The notes under the pieces were generated by a model. The model saw only the letters and a list, made by a program, of their open reading frames with translations, searched no databases and had not been told where the DNA came from. A DNA stretch of 64,000 nucleotides from Acorus gramineus (lineage: Eukaryota > Streptophyta > Magnoliopsida > Acorales > Acoraceae): positions 18,389,858-18,453,857 of the forward strand of contig CM060854.1 of NCBI GenBank assembly GCA_030737835.1. The letters are read 5' to 3'. This document shows, in pieces, positions 12,551 through 23,386 of this stretch (position 1 is the first letter of the stretch; the number at the start of each line of letters is the position of its first letter). The position numbers were made by a program, and so were the translations under genes.

Positions 12551-13170
12551 GCATTGAGGAGTAATCCCTTCCATGTTATTGGAGGAATTATTTATAGTTT
12601 CCTCCGTCGGTTAATTTGTGTTCCCATTCTTATTTTTATTTTAGTTCTTATATTTCCATTATTTAGGCTCTCTTCCTTTTTAATTCAAGGGTGAAAGTCT
12701 ACCATTTTATCAAAACAAAAAAAAAATCATTTCTAAAAGAAAGACAATGTCCAAGACATACAAAGTAAAAAGCAAAAAACAAACAAAAATTGGTGACCAA
12801 TCGAGGCCCAAAAGACCAATAGAAGAGAGATTTCTATCGAGCACAACCCGGACTACCCTAATCCTCAATACAAATCGTTCCTTCAGAGAAAGACAATCTA
12901 CTTGCACTCGCATGATGCATATCCTAGTCCAAAATGAGATTCACAATCATATCCGTCATATTCTAGATAAACTTTAGTACCCCAAAAAACCATTTGGTTT
13001 CGCAAGATCCAAAGAACCCAAGAGACAGCAGAGACAAACGTCTGCAGAACCTTAGCCCGTCCATTGCAATCACTGACCCTAGAGAGCTTTCAGCTAGCCT
13101 CCCACAAATTTTCCATAGAGCTGAGGCAGGCGTTGAAATCGGAGGCCACCGTAAGGGCATGCCATACCTG
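12551..13170 (-). mobile_element. LINE (L1-type) 3' fragment, copy 1
   Basis: Read on the minus strand, one frame gives a stretch ending in VSWVLWILRNQMVFWG. This is the W-x(n)-RN-x-x-F signature near the C-terminus of plant L1 ORF2 after the reverse transcriptase. The frame has internal stops further on, and the rest of the LINE is absent, so this is a dead 5'-truncated copy. It lacks 105 bp that are present in the unit 2 copy. Confidence 0.6.
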
Positions 13171-13235
13171 ATAAAAAAAAATTTAAATTCGAAGGTTCAT
13201 GTTTAATCTTAATGCTACAATGCTAATCTAGTCCT

Positions 13236-13676
13236 GTCAAAATATCGGGTTGGGTCGGATTGAACCTGCCCAAGTTGCTTGTCTCCTTGCACAGGACAAT
13301 TTTATTTCCGGGTCGGATCCGGGTTAACACCCGATTCGATCCAAACCCGACCCGGTTACAGTCCACGTCATCACCAACATCTCCATCCACCCGTCACTCA
13401 CACACGCACGCTCTCCTCTTCTTCCCGTCTCGAGCTCTCTAGGGTTTTCTCTCTAACCATCTATCGATCGTCTCCGTCCGATCCAAAGGTCTCGTCAACC
13501 CTTCCATCTCAAAATCCAATCCCATCTTCACCTGAGGTTTTTTTTTTGTTTTGTTTTCTGATTCTGTTTCCGAAACACATAATTAATTCGAGCGTCCGTT
13601 AAAGATCGATTTTTTAAGAGACTTTGTTTATGCTGACATTCCTATTGTGTTTTCTTTTTTTTCACATACATGTTTT
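13236..13676 (+). pseudogene. Orphan promoter, non-coding exon 1 and intron start of GRXS15-like gene
   Basis: The sequence matches 31310-31751, the promoter and leader of the intact glutaredoxin gene, including the CT-rich leader, the CTAGGGTTTT telo-box-like motif and the exon 1 donor (exon end 13536). Homology stops at about 13,676 inside intron 1, so no coding exon follows. It is the right edge of duplication unit 1. If still active, this promoter would drive a transcript into the junction DNA and copia 2. Confidence 0.8.
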
Positions 13677-14254
13677 TTTCACATACAAGGGTTATTTGAA
13701 GCACAAGTCGATGAAAGTTGTGGACGACAATTAAAATCCTAAGTTAAATGGCAATTTGAATTTTTTTTTTATATATACTTGTTTTTGGACATCCCTGGTT
13801 ATAGATTTTCGTCTCTCGACCTCGCATAATATATCATAATTGAATTATGGGAAAAAGACAAATTTTTTTAATTTTAAAATTGACTCTTATGAAAGAAAAA
13901 AAATATCACTTTCATGTCTCCATAGTTAATCTTCTCCTTCAAAGAAAAAAAAAAAAACACTCGTGGGGTGGGTGCCCAATTTGACTTTTGGTCCATTTAC
14001 GCCTTCAAAAGAAGTAAAAAAAATCAATAAAGCACGAGTCAATGAAGGACGTGGAGGGAGATTCAGACTTTATTGAATAACTCTAGTGTAAAAGGATAAT
14101 AAGGAGAAATTTTATCTGGAATATCTGATAATATGCAGGGTCGGGCGGGGGTCGGACGGTGATCCTCCTCCTTGAATGGACTGGACTCGAGGGTGGTTCG
14201 GTGAAGAAACGACAATGAGGGTCCGCGATGGATCGATCAACGAGATTTTTGGTA
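13677..14254. other. Start of duplication unit 2, left flank of copia 2
   Basis: This DNA begins exactly where the homology to the glutaredoxin intron ends, so it is the left end of unit 2; its unit 1 twin would be left of the window. It is AT-rich to about 14,090. From 14,130 to 14,254 it is GC-rich and may belong to the same old gypsy LTR remnant as 22107-22270 (low confidence). There is no ORF of note. Confidence 0.5.
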
Positions 14255-14259
14255 TGGTT

Positions 14260-14390
14260 TGTTAAATGTATATATATGTTAGGGTTAAGGATAGATTAGT
14301 CATTTCTTCATTTTTTTTTTATACTATAAATATTGGATACAAACCCTAATAATATTGTTGATTCATTCTCTTCAATTTCTGATTCTAACA
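14260..14390 (+). repeat. 5' LTR of copia fossil 2
   Basis: This 131-bp LTR begins TGTTAAATG and ends CTAACA. It contains a TATA box (TATAAATA at 14325-14332). The primer-binding site TGGTATCAGAGC follows at once, as expected for initiator-Met tRNA priming in plant copia elements. Confidence 0.92.
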
Positions 14391-14479
14391 TGGTATCAGA
14401 GCTTGAATCCAATTTTTTTCTTTGATTTTCTGTTGACAATACTCTGTTCGGAGATCGTCGACGCTCCGCTGTCCGTCGT

Positions 14480-15230
14480 CCTGTTCGTGTCACCCGCGCG
14501 CAGCCCCGCAGCTGCCCCGCACTTATCCGCTGCCCCTGCCGCAGCCCCACGGCTGCCCCGCGCTGATCCGCTGCCTCTGCCGCAGCCCCGCTGCCCCGTC
14601 GCAGATTCGCTTCCCCTGCCGCAGCCCCATTGCTGCCCCGTCGCAGATTCGCTGCCCCTACCGCAACCCCGCGCAGCCCCGCCACTGCCCCGTCCCAGAT
14701 TTGCTGCCCCTGCCGCAGCCCCGCCGCTGCCCCTATCACAGCCTCGCGCATCACCGCTGCTGCGCTGCCCTACCGCGCCGCAGCGCGCTGCCCTGCCACC
14801 CTGCTGCGCCGTCCAGCGCCGCTCTGCCCCGCCCAGTCCCCCACGCGCGCACCGTCCGTGCCCTGTCGCGCCCTGCCGCGCCCTGCCCGTCCGCGCTCCG
14901 TCCGCGCCCGGTCCGCGCCCTGCCGCGCCCCGTCCGCGCCCTGCCCGCGTCGTCTCCGTGTCGCGTGATCAGCGCAGATCCGCGCCGATCCGCTCGGATT
15001 TCCTGGGATCCTGTCCCGGACAGCATCCCGGATCTCCCGGGAATTCGTCCCGAGTCCAGACGCGCCAACGCGTCCCGGATCCCGCTCGCGCTCGGCCCAG
15101 CATCCGCTCCCACCTGTCCAACCCGGCTCCAACGCCCGACCCGACCCGGCTCCAGCGCCCGACCCGGTTCCGCGACCCGACCCGGGTCCGCGGTCCGACC
15201 CGTTTGTCGCTTCGTCATCGATCTTTCGGT
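14480..15230 (+). repeat. GC-rich degenerate minisatellite in the gag region of copia 2
   Basis: Short units such as GCTGCCCCGTCGCAGATTCG recur many times to about 14,780. They are followed by GCGCCCTGCCC-type and CGACCCG-type repeats. All frames read as Pro/Ala/Arg-rich low-complexity peptide, which explains the long overlapping ORFs on both strands. The stretch is far more GC-rich than its neighbours. Confidence 0.75.
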
Positions 15231-17407
15231 ATTTTCTTTATCCGACCGCTACAGGCTCATTCAGACTCCAAATATAGTCATATTGGTACTCATTTTGATC
15301 AGCTTTTCGCGATCTACGCATCTGTGACTGTTTTGGATCTATCAGATACTGTTTACTTTGATCTATTGCTGTGCAAGTACTATGGATTGCAGATATTGTC
15401 ACTCCTTTGGTCATGTGACCCTAAAAAAATTGCCGCAAGTTGGCTAGAAAACGTGCTCGAGATGCTGTTTTCTCTTTATCAATCCAGTCGTCTACTCAAT
15501 CTTCTCTTTGTCAGGATCAGATATGTACATCAATTGCACCTCGCGTTGCTTCTGCTCAGTCACAGTTTACCACAGCTCACCTTATTGCACATTTAAAGGG
15601 GCTACAAGATCAATATCAACAGCTTTATGTTATGTTACGATCATTGATTGGTATAGATCTTTCTGGTTCTGTTCAGTCTGCTTCTACTCCCGTACCAAGT
15701 ATACCGATTACCTCATGGGTTCTTGATTCTAGGGCTTCCCATCACATGACATCGGATGCATCAATTCTTGTTAATTGTACACCACCCCGTTCTCCTTCAC
15801 TTATTCACACTGCTGATGGTTCTCCTATGTCTGTCTCGAGCTCTGGCATTCTTTCTGATCATTCTCATCGATTTAATGTGCCAAATGTTTTGCATGTTCC
15901 TAAACTTTCCATGAGTTTGTTTTCTGTCAACCAACTTGCTGACCTTGGTTATACGATCACATTTGATTCATCATCTTGTTCTGTTCAGGATCGACTTACT
16001 GGGAGACGGATTGGGACTGGGCGACGACAATGTGGACTCTATTACATGGATCAACTTCATGTTCCTCTGCCTTCCGCTGCTTCTGTGCAGTTAGATACAA
16101 ATTCCCCTTCCCCTTTCGATCTTTGGCATCGTCGTCTTGGTCATTTGTCTCAACCTAGACTCCGATATCTTGTTAGCACCGGTGCATTAGGATCATTTTC
16201 TCACACGGATCTTCAACCATGCGTGGGTTGTAAATTGGGTAAGACAGTGGCTCTTCCTTTCCCTTCCAGTTCGCATATTTCAGATTCTCCCTTTGATTTA
16301 GTTCATTCTGATATTTGAGGTCCGTCTCCTATTTTTTCAAAAGGGGGAAATCGATATTATGTCATTTTTATCGACGACTATTCTCGTTTCACTTGGATTT
16401 ACCTTCTCTCTAGTCGTTCAGATTTATTGCGTATTTATACTTCTTTTGCTACCATGGTTGAGACTCAATTTTCTCGTCGTATTAAGGTGTTACGCTCTGA
16501 TTGTGGTGGTGAATATTGTTCTAAGGATTTTAGTGAATATTTGACATCCCAAGGCACCCTTCCTCAGTTTTCCACTCCTTATGCTCATCAACAAAATGGC
16601 GTTGCTGAGCGTAAACACCGTCACATTCTTGAGATGACTCGATCTTTACTTCTTTCTGCATCCGTCCCTGTTGAGTTTTGGGGTGAGGCAGTTCTCACAA
16701 GTGTGTATCTCATCAATCGCACTCCGTCATCTATTACTGGTGGTATCTCACCATCTGAGCGGCTTCACAATCAACCACCTAATTATTCTCGTCTTCGTGT
16801 TTTTGGTTGCACATGTTTTGTTCTTCTTCCTTCCACTGAACGTACCAAGCTTTCTCCTCGTTCTGCTATGTGTGTTTTTCTTGGATACAGTATTCAACAT
16901 AAGGGTTACAATTGCTATGATCCTATTGCACGACGTCTTCGCATTTCTTGTCATGTCACATTTTGGGAGCATCATCCTTATTATGCTCTTCGCTCACCTT
17001 CGGCTCCACTTCCTCCGTCTACTGTTGATGGCCTTATTTTTCTGGATTTCTCGACTCCTGAGTCATCCCCATCGTCTATCCCACCGGCTTCTATTCCTTC
17101 ATCTGTCCCATCTACGACCTTGCCATCCCCTATATCTCCTTCTTCGGATGATTCATGTGAGCCGAGTCCCCATGTTGTTGCTCTTGCGCCTGATGTTGTT
17201 CGACCAGTAGTCGACCATGCACCAGCAGTCGACCCCGCATCAGCAGTCAACCCCGCAGCAATAGTCGATCCCGCACCAGCTCCTCGCCACAATCCACCTC
17301 GTGATCGTCGTCCCCCTTAGAGGCTAAGTCTAGTTGCTTCTAACTCATTCTCTCCCCATTTTCAGAGCTTTCTTGCAACCATTTCATCTCATTGGGAGCC
17401 CAAGTCA

Positions 17408-20400
17408 TGTTATATATGTGTCACTTTTAGCCTTCTGGTAACCATTGGAGCATTCTGGCAGTTTTTGAGTTTTTTTAGTTTTTCGATCGGAACCGCTAAA
17501 ATTTTGGACTGTTAGCTATCATCCTGAGTTTGAGGACTCCGATTGAAAATCTAACTGCATACTATGTGTCCTGGTGCCATTCCAAGCCACTCACGAAAAT
17601 TTCATTGAATTGCGGTAATGTTTTAGAATTTTGCAGTTCCAAAGCGTATACGGGTTTTGACCGAGCGAGAAGTCATTGGGAGACTTGACTTGGTCAAGGT
17701 GGGGCCCATGACTTGGTCAAATGTTTTTGGCTTTTTGTGTGGTTGGGTTGACTAGGGTCAAACCACACTTAAACCTAATTAATCCTAGCCTAAACCTAGT
17801 TTAACCTAATCTAAGTGAGGGGTGACTTATAAGTGAAGCTAAAAATATCTCCCCCCACTATTCATCATCTTCTCCACCCAAATTTCTCTCTCCCCCTCTC
17901 TTTAAATCCCATTTTTGACCTAGTTCTTGAGGTTGAAACCAAAAACCCTAAGAAAAGAAAGGATAGGTGAGCTCCCGATCTACCTTCCGGTGGTCTCGGA
18001 TTCGAGTTCCCACATGTGTGACCCCCTCTAATGCCCTCTTTTCTCCTCTGATTTCAGCCTATTGGAGGGCTGAAGGAGATCTTGGTGGTGGTGGCCTTGG
18101 AGGAGGTGTTTCGGTGCGCGAAGAGCACCCGTTCTTCCTCCCCTTCTCTTCCTCTCCTAGGGTAAGGTTTCTTTCCTTCCTTTTCTTGCTTAGATGCATG
18201 TTAGGAGGGTGTTTTTGGGTATGGGTGGTTGTTGGAGGTAGTGGGTGGCCGTTGGTGGCGGTTGGTGGCTGTTGAAGGCCATTGGTGGCCGTTGGGGAGG
18301 TGGTAGGTTGGCTCGGGTAGGCTGGCAGCACAGGCAGGCGAGCTGGCAGGCAGGGCTAGCAGGCGCAGGGCTGGGCGCTGTCGGGCAGGCTGGCAGGGCA
18401 CGCGCGCGTGCGTGCGCGCGGGTGGAGCAAGAGCGTGCGGGTGCTGCGCGCTGGGCGCCGTGCGGGGGCGTGCGCGCGGGGCGCAGTGCATGCAGTGCGC
18501 CTGGGGCCGCGTGCGGGTGCTGCGCGCAGTGCGCCGTGCGGGGGCGTGCTCGTGGAGCGCTGCGCAGAGGCGCAGGCGTGCTGTGCGCGCGCGGTGAGGC
18601 TAGCCGGTGGTGCGCGCGGGGTGCGCGCGCGGTGAGGCGTTGGGGCGCAAGGCATGCGGGTGTGCGCGCGGGTTGCTGCGCTGGGGCGTAGTGAGCGCGC
18701 GGCGCACCCGGGGGGGCTTGGCAGAGTGTCCGGGCGTGCGGGCTGGGCTCGACAGTGCATCTGGGCGCGCGGGCCGGGGCTCGGCTGTGCGCCCGGGGCG
18801 GGTGGCCGTGCGTACGGCTGCCCGGGAGTTCGGGAGTGAGTCGGGGTGCTCGGACTCGCGTGCGTACGGGCCGTATGTACGCTTGTCCGAGTGTTGGGTA
18901 TTTTAGTGTATTTTTGTGTATATTTGTGTATATTTGTGTATTTTACTCACCGAGTTGATTTCCCTGTCTTGCAGATCTTGACGGACGGTCGCGCGACGAC
19001 CCGGTTATCGGTGAGTGGGACAACCCAACCCAGTAGGGAGGCGCTATATGCACTTGGGCGTGTACCGTCCTCCCCTGGGGCACCGTAGTTAATATTAACT
19101 TATTAATATGTAATCTATGCAAGCATGATTAGTGTGTAGTATGCATGCTACCCTAGACCGTGTATGTTAGGGACTTGCACCCTTAGGATATGTGTAAGAG
19201 CCATGCATCCTGTCACCTTGTTATCATGCTAGGAAAGCCTCGACCTATGCATGCATCCTATTAGTTTAATTTATTAAATTAAATGCGAGCGTATGTCTAT
19301 TAGTATGCCTTGGGGAATATTAAGGGGGCCTTGCGAGGTCAACATTGAGACCCGGGCTAGGGTACTCCATGTTCCTTGTTTGGTTGTCGGGATGTCCTAT
19401 ATCGGGACCTCAGGTTGCCCTCCCAAGGTTTCTTTTCCTCATTATTATCTTATATATTCCCCGCATCTTGGTTATGCGCCCTGGAGGAATTCTGAAGAAT
19501 TCAAGACATTAGAGTTGTTGAGATGTGTTGTCGGCGGATCCGAGTGGATCATATGCGTATGGATAGGCTGTTCTGTTCCCTTCGTTGGATCCGTGTAGAG
19601 ACTGCCCCAGCGTTAGAAAGGCCGTCCCGTGAGAGGGCTCCCATCAGTAGGTACCTCCTGATTTTGGATTCGGATTGTGCTGAATGTGGGAGTGGCCAAG
19701 CGGCCTACGGAGTGGAGGAGAAACTATCGGTGGACCAAGGGTGACCAACAGCCTAGTCAGTCCCAATATCCTATGTCACCATATTGAGGGGTGAGGGTGA
19801 GGGTGTGGTGGGTCAGCGATGTAGCGACCCACTGGATTGTTTAGTCCCAATATCCTATGTCACCTATTGAGGGGTGAGGGTGAGGGTGTGGTGGGTCGAC
19901 GATGTAGCGACCCACTGGATTGTGTAGTTCCTGCCACTTTGAGGCTCGTTTATTTATTTGTGGTTGATAAATTGTGATGCATGGGTTGTGCTATTCACTG
20001 AGCGTGTGGCTCACCCCTCGCATATATATTTTTCCACAGTTATCACTGAGTCGGACCAGAAGGAGGAGCTCCCTGAGAGACTTCATCAGTAGCGGAGCAG
20101 CGCCACGTCCCGTGAGTATTAGAGGCCATCAGCATCCTTTCTTTTGATTGTATGTATATATTTCCGTGCTTGGGCACCGTTTGTATATTATTTGGATGTA
20201 TGTGTGTATATTGGCTCTCACAGGACAGTTGATTATGTATCGAGTCTGTAGTATGTTTTTGAATTACAGACTCAGTCTTTTAGCTTCCGCTATCTGTGTA
20301 TATATCATGTCAGCCTTGCTTTCGTCTGTGTTGTCATTTTAGTTGTTGTTTAGAGTATTTTATTGATCTCCTGTATAGACTGCTGATATCATGTATACAC

Positions 20401-20438
20401 TTGCCGCATCCCGGGGACGGCCACCTTGGGGCGTGACA
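17408..20438 (-). mobile_element. Ty3/gypsy solo LTR, copy B, inserted in copia 2
   Basis: This 3,031-bp solo LTR starts TGTTATATATGTGTCAC and ends GGGGCGTGACA on the plus strand. It is flanked by a perfect 5-bp target duplication AGTCA (17403-17407 and 20439-20443). It carries no internal gypsy domain, so it is the product of LTR-LTR recombination. It has a GC-rich section at 18,380-18,860 and two tandem copies of a roughly 78-bp subrepeat at 19,760-19,925. The TGTCACGCCCC start on the minus strand and the length suggest the Tekay/Del group. Confidence 0.9.
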
Positions 20439-21968
20439 AGTCATATGGTGAGGTAGTTGATATTCCTGAATGGGTGAATGCTATGGCAGAGGAACTTAGC
20501 ATGTTACAACGCAATCATACTTGGGATCTTGTCCCTCTTCCTACGGGTAAGGTTCCCATTGGCTGTAAGTGGGTCTACAAGATCAAGACTCACTCTGATG
20601 GTTCGATTGAGCGTCACAAGGCTCGGTTGGTTGCTCGTGGTTTCACTCAGCAGCATGGTATTGATTATGATGAGACATTTGCTCCTGTAGCGAAGATGAC
20701 AACTGTTCGCACTTTGATTTTTGTTGCTTCTGTTCGTCAGTGGCCCATTTATCAGCTTGATGTCAAGAACGCCTTTCTTCATGGTGATTTATCAGAGGAG
20801 GTTTATATGACTCCTCCTCCAGGCCTTCCTCATCCATCTGGTCAAGTATGTCATCTTCGTCGCGCTCTCTATGGTCTCAAGCAGGCTCCTCGCGCTTGGT
20901 TTGCTCGATTCACTGATGCTATTTGTGCTGCTAGGTTTGTTTTGAGTTCTTCTGATCCAGCTCTATTTGTTCACACATCTGGTTCCCATCGTACTATCTT
21001 GTTGATTTATGTCGATGACATGCTCATCACTGGCGATGATTCTTCTCATATACAATTGGTCAAGCAACATCTTCAGCGTCAATTTGAGATGAAAGATCTT
21101 GGCAAACTTTGATATTTTCTAGGCTTGAAAGTTGCGTCTGCCCCGCGTGGTTATCTTCTCTCCCAACGCAAGTATACTGCTGACTTGATCGACCGTGCTT
21201 GTCTGACTGATGATCGTATTTCTCCCACTCCTATTGAGCTTCATGCAAAGCTCCAACCTGACGATGGAGAACCTATTTTTGATGTTACTCGTTATAGACA
21301 ACTTGTTGGGAGCCTCGTATATCTCACTGTTACTCGTCCTGACATTGCCTATGCCGTGCATATTGTCAGTCAGTTCGTCGCTGCCCCTCGTACTGTTCAT
21401 TATGCAGCAATTCTTCAGCTTATACGCTATCTACGTGGCACCATATCTCATGCTCTGCTGTTACCGTCTTCTTCTACTCTTGAACTTCGCGCTTATACTG
21501 ATGCTGATTGGGCAGGAGATGTCACAAATCAAAAATCCACGACTGGTATATGTGTATTTCTTGGTGACTCTCTTATATCTTGGAAGGCCAAGAAACAAGA
21601 CATTGTTTCTCGTTCGAGTGCTGAGGCCGAATATCGTGCTATGGCATCTGCTACTGCTGAGGTTGTTTGGCTTCGGCGCCTCCTCTCTGACATGGGTGTC
21701 ATTCTATCTGCGTCTACTCCTTTATATTGTGACAATAAGAGCGGCATTCAGATTGCTAGCAATCCAGTTTTTCATGAACGTACGAAGCACATCGAGATCG
21801 ATTGTCACTTCGTCCGTCATCATTTTATTGCGGGCACTATATCACTCCCATATATTTCCTCTTCTCTTCAGTTATCTGACTTTTTCACAAAGTCACATAC
21901 ACTTCAACGACATGGTTTTTTGTTGAGCAAACTCTCGGTGTATGATCCACCATGAGTTTGAGGGGGGG

Positions 21969-22101
21969 TGTTAAATGTATATATATGTTAGGGTTAAGGG
22001 TAGATTAGTCATTTCCTCGTTTCCCTTTTTGTATTATAAATATTGGATACAAACTCTAATAATATTCTTGATTCATTCTCTTCAATATTCTGATTCTAAC
22101 A
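21969..22101 (+). repeat. 3' LTR of copia fossil 2
   Basis: This 133-bp LTR follows the G-rich polypurine tract and matches the 5' LTR. It is followed by the target duplication TGGTT. Confidence 0.92.
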
Positions 22102-22270
22102 TGGTTTGGACTGAACCTAATGTAACATTTCAGGCTGCCTACATACCCTCGTTAATGGATCAAGTCACACGTAGTTCTTCTTTTGGTCGTGGGATCTCGC
22201 ACTGGAAGTGGGGATGTCCCCAGTCTTTCCGATGGTCGAGTCCAACCTATAGAAGAGACCAGAGATCTCA

Positions 22271-22916
22271 TTAACTCCCTGAAAACTTATAAAAATCGAA
22301 AAAAGTCCATGTGAAATTTAAAAATTATCTTAACTCCCTGAAATCTTCTAAAAATCATAAAAAATCCATGTGATTATGTAAAAATATATACTGATTTATT
22401 TAAATTTTATTAAACAAATTATAGTTTTATAGTCAATGTGTTATGCTTTCTATTGCTAGTAATTTTGAGTTAAGAATGTATTATAGAATTTTGATTTGAT
22501 TTTTAAATTGTTTTCTCTACTGATTTTGTAATGGGGTTAATGAAACTGTAATTTTTTTTATTCAGTCTCTGTAATAAGATTGAGGAGGGGAAAATGTTGA
22601 AAAATGACTCAATTTTGTAGATCAATTAAGGTTCGACGGATATTTTATTTTTTTTTTTACAGATGATGATGACATTTCAGGACATAAGGATGTTGAAAAA
22701 TGATGGGGGTATTTTTATCTTACAAAAAAACTAAATATGATTTTATAAAGTTTGTAGGGACTGAATCCAATTTTAATAAGTTTCTGATGACTTATTTCAA
22801 TATACTCTTGACCGGGGACTAAATTCGTTAACCATATACACTTTATGAGGATCTAGGATGATTTTGTGATTTTAGAGGGACTTTTTGGGATTTCAACCAG
22901 ATTTAAGGGAGTTAAG
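22271..22916. mobile_element. MITE-like inverted-repeat element, family A, copy 2
   Basis: This is the duplicate of 4320-4967, with the same inverted ends and AT-rich core. Confidence 0.6.
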
Positions 22917-22939
22917 AAGATTTTTCCCTTCTTTATATA

Positions 22940-23386
22940 ATAAAATGTATTTGTATCCCCTGAAGTTTTTAGAACCTGCAGAAGCACCTTGAAATTCAAA
23001 AACATGCATTTACACCTCATATCATTAGATTTTCCGTTAAAAGGGGATAATGGTACTTTAAAATTATTATTTAGCCCTTTAATTAATTTCTGAATACCCA
23101 AAACAAAGCCCAAATTAAATTTGAATAGGCTTTATAAATATTAATTAGTATAATAATCAAAGCTTTTCAAACACATTTGGATCGACTTATTATGAAAATT
23201 AACTCACACAACAATTAATTAATATGCGAAAATACGATAATAATTTAACTAAAATGGGTAAAATTCTCGTTTTGTTTTATTTTAACCAGAAATCTAACAG
23301 CAAGGGTGTAAGTGCATGTTTTGAAACTTCTGGGGGTGTTTTTAGAAATTTCAAACATTTCAAGGGGACCAAACGCAATTTACCCT
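22940..23386. mobile_element. MITE-like inverted-repeat element, family B, copy 2
   Basis: This is the duplicate of 4990-5437, with imperfect inverted repeats at its ends and no coding capacity. Confidence 0.55.

Larger units (their letters stand above)
14260..22101 (+). mobile_element. Ty1/copia fossil 2, near full length, split by a gypsy solo LTR
   Basis: The parts in order are: 5' LTR 14260-14390; primer-binding site starting TGGTATCAGAGC at 14391; a GC-rich gag-position region to about 15,430; protease and GAG-pre-integrase (about 15,440-16,320); integrase (about 16,320-17,330); RT and RNase H (20,444-21,955); polypurine tract; and 3' LTR 21969-22101. The 5-bp target duplication TGGTT flanks it (14255-14259 and 22102-22106). 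Without the inserted LTR it is about 4.8 kb, which fits the Ale/Retrofit lineage. It is broken, with several breaks. By eye the two LTRs differ at roughly ten of 131 sites, which suggests an insertion some millions of years old. Confidence 0.92.

Noticed and set aside
14308-15596. A 413-codon ORF and large minus-strand ORFs
   Set aside because: They run through the LTR leader and a GC-rich minisatellite of copia 2. The peptide is Pro/Ala/Arg low-complexity and open in many frames at once.
18201-18906. Cluster of GC-rich ORFs between 18.2 and 18.9 kb and again at 39.0-40.0 kb
   Set aside because: This is the same GC-rich part of solo LTRs B and C. The frames do not correspond between the copies.
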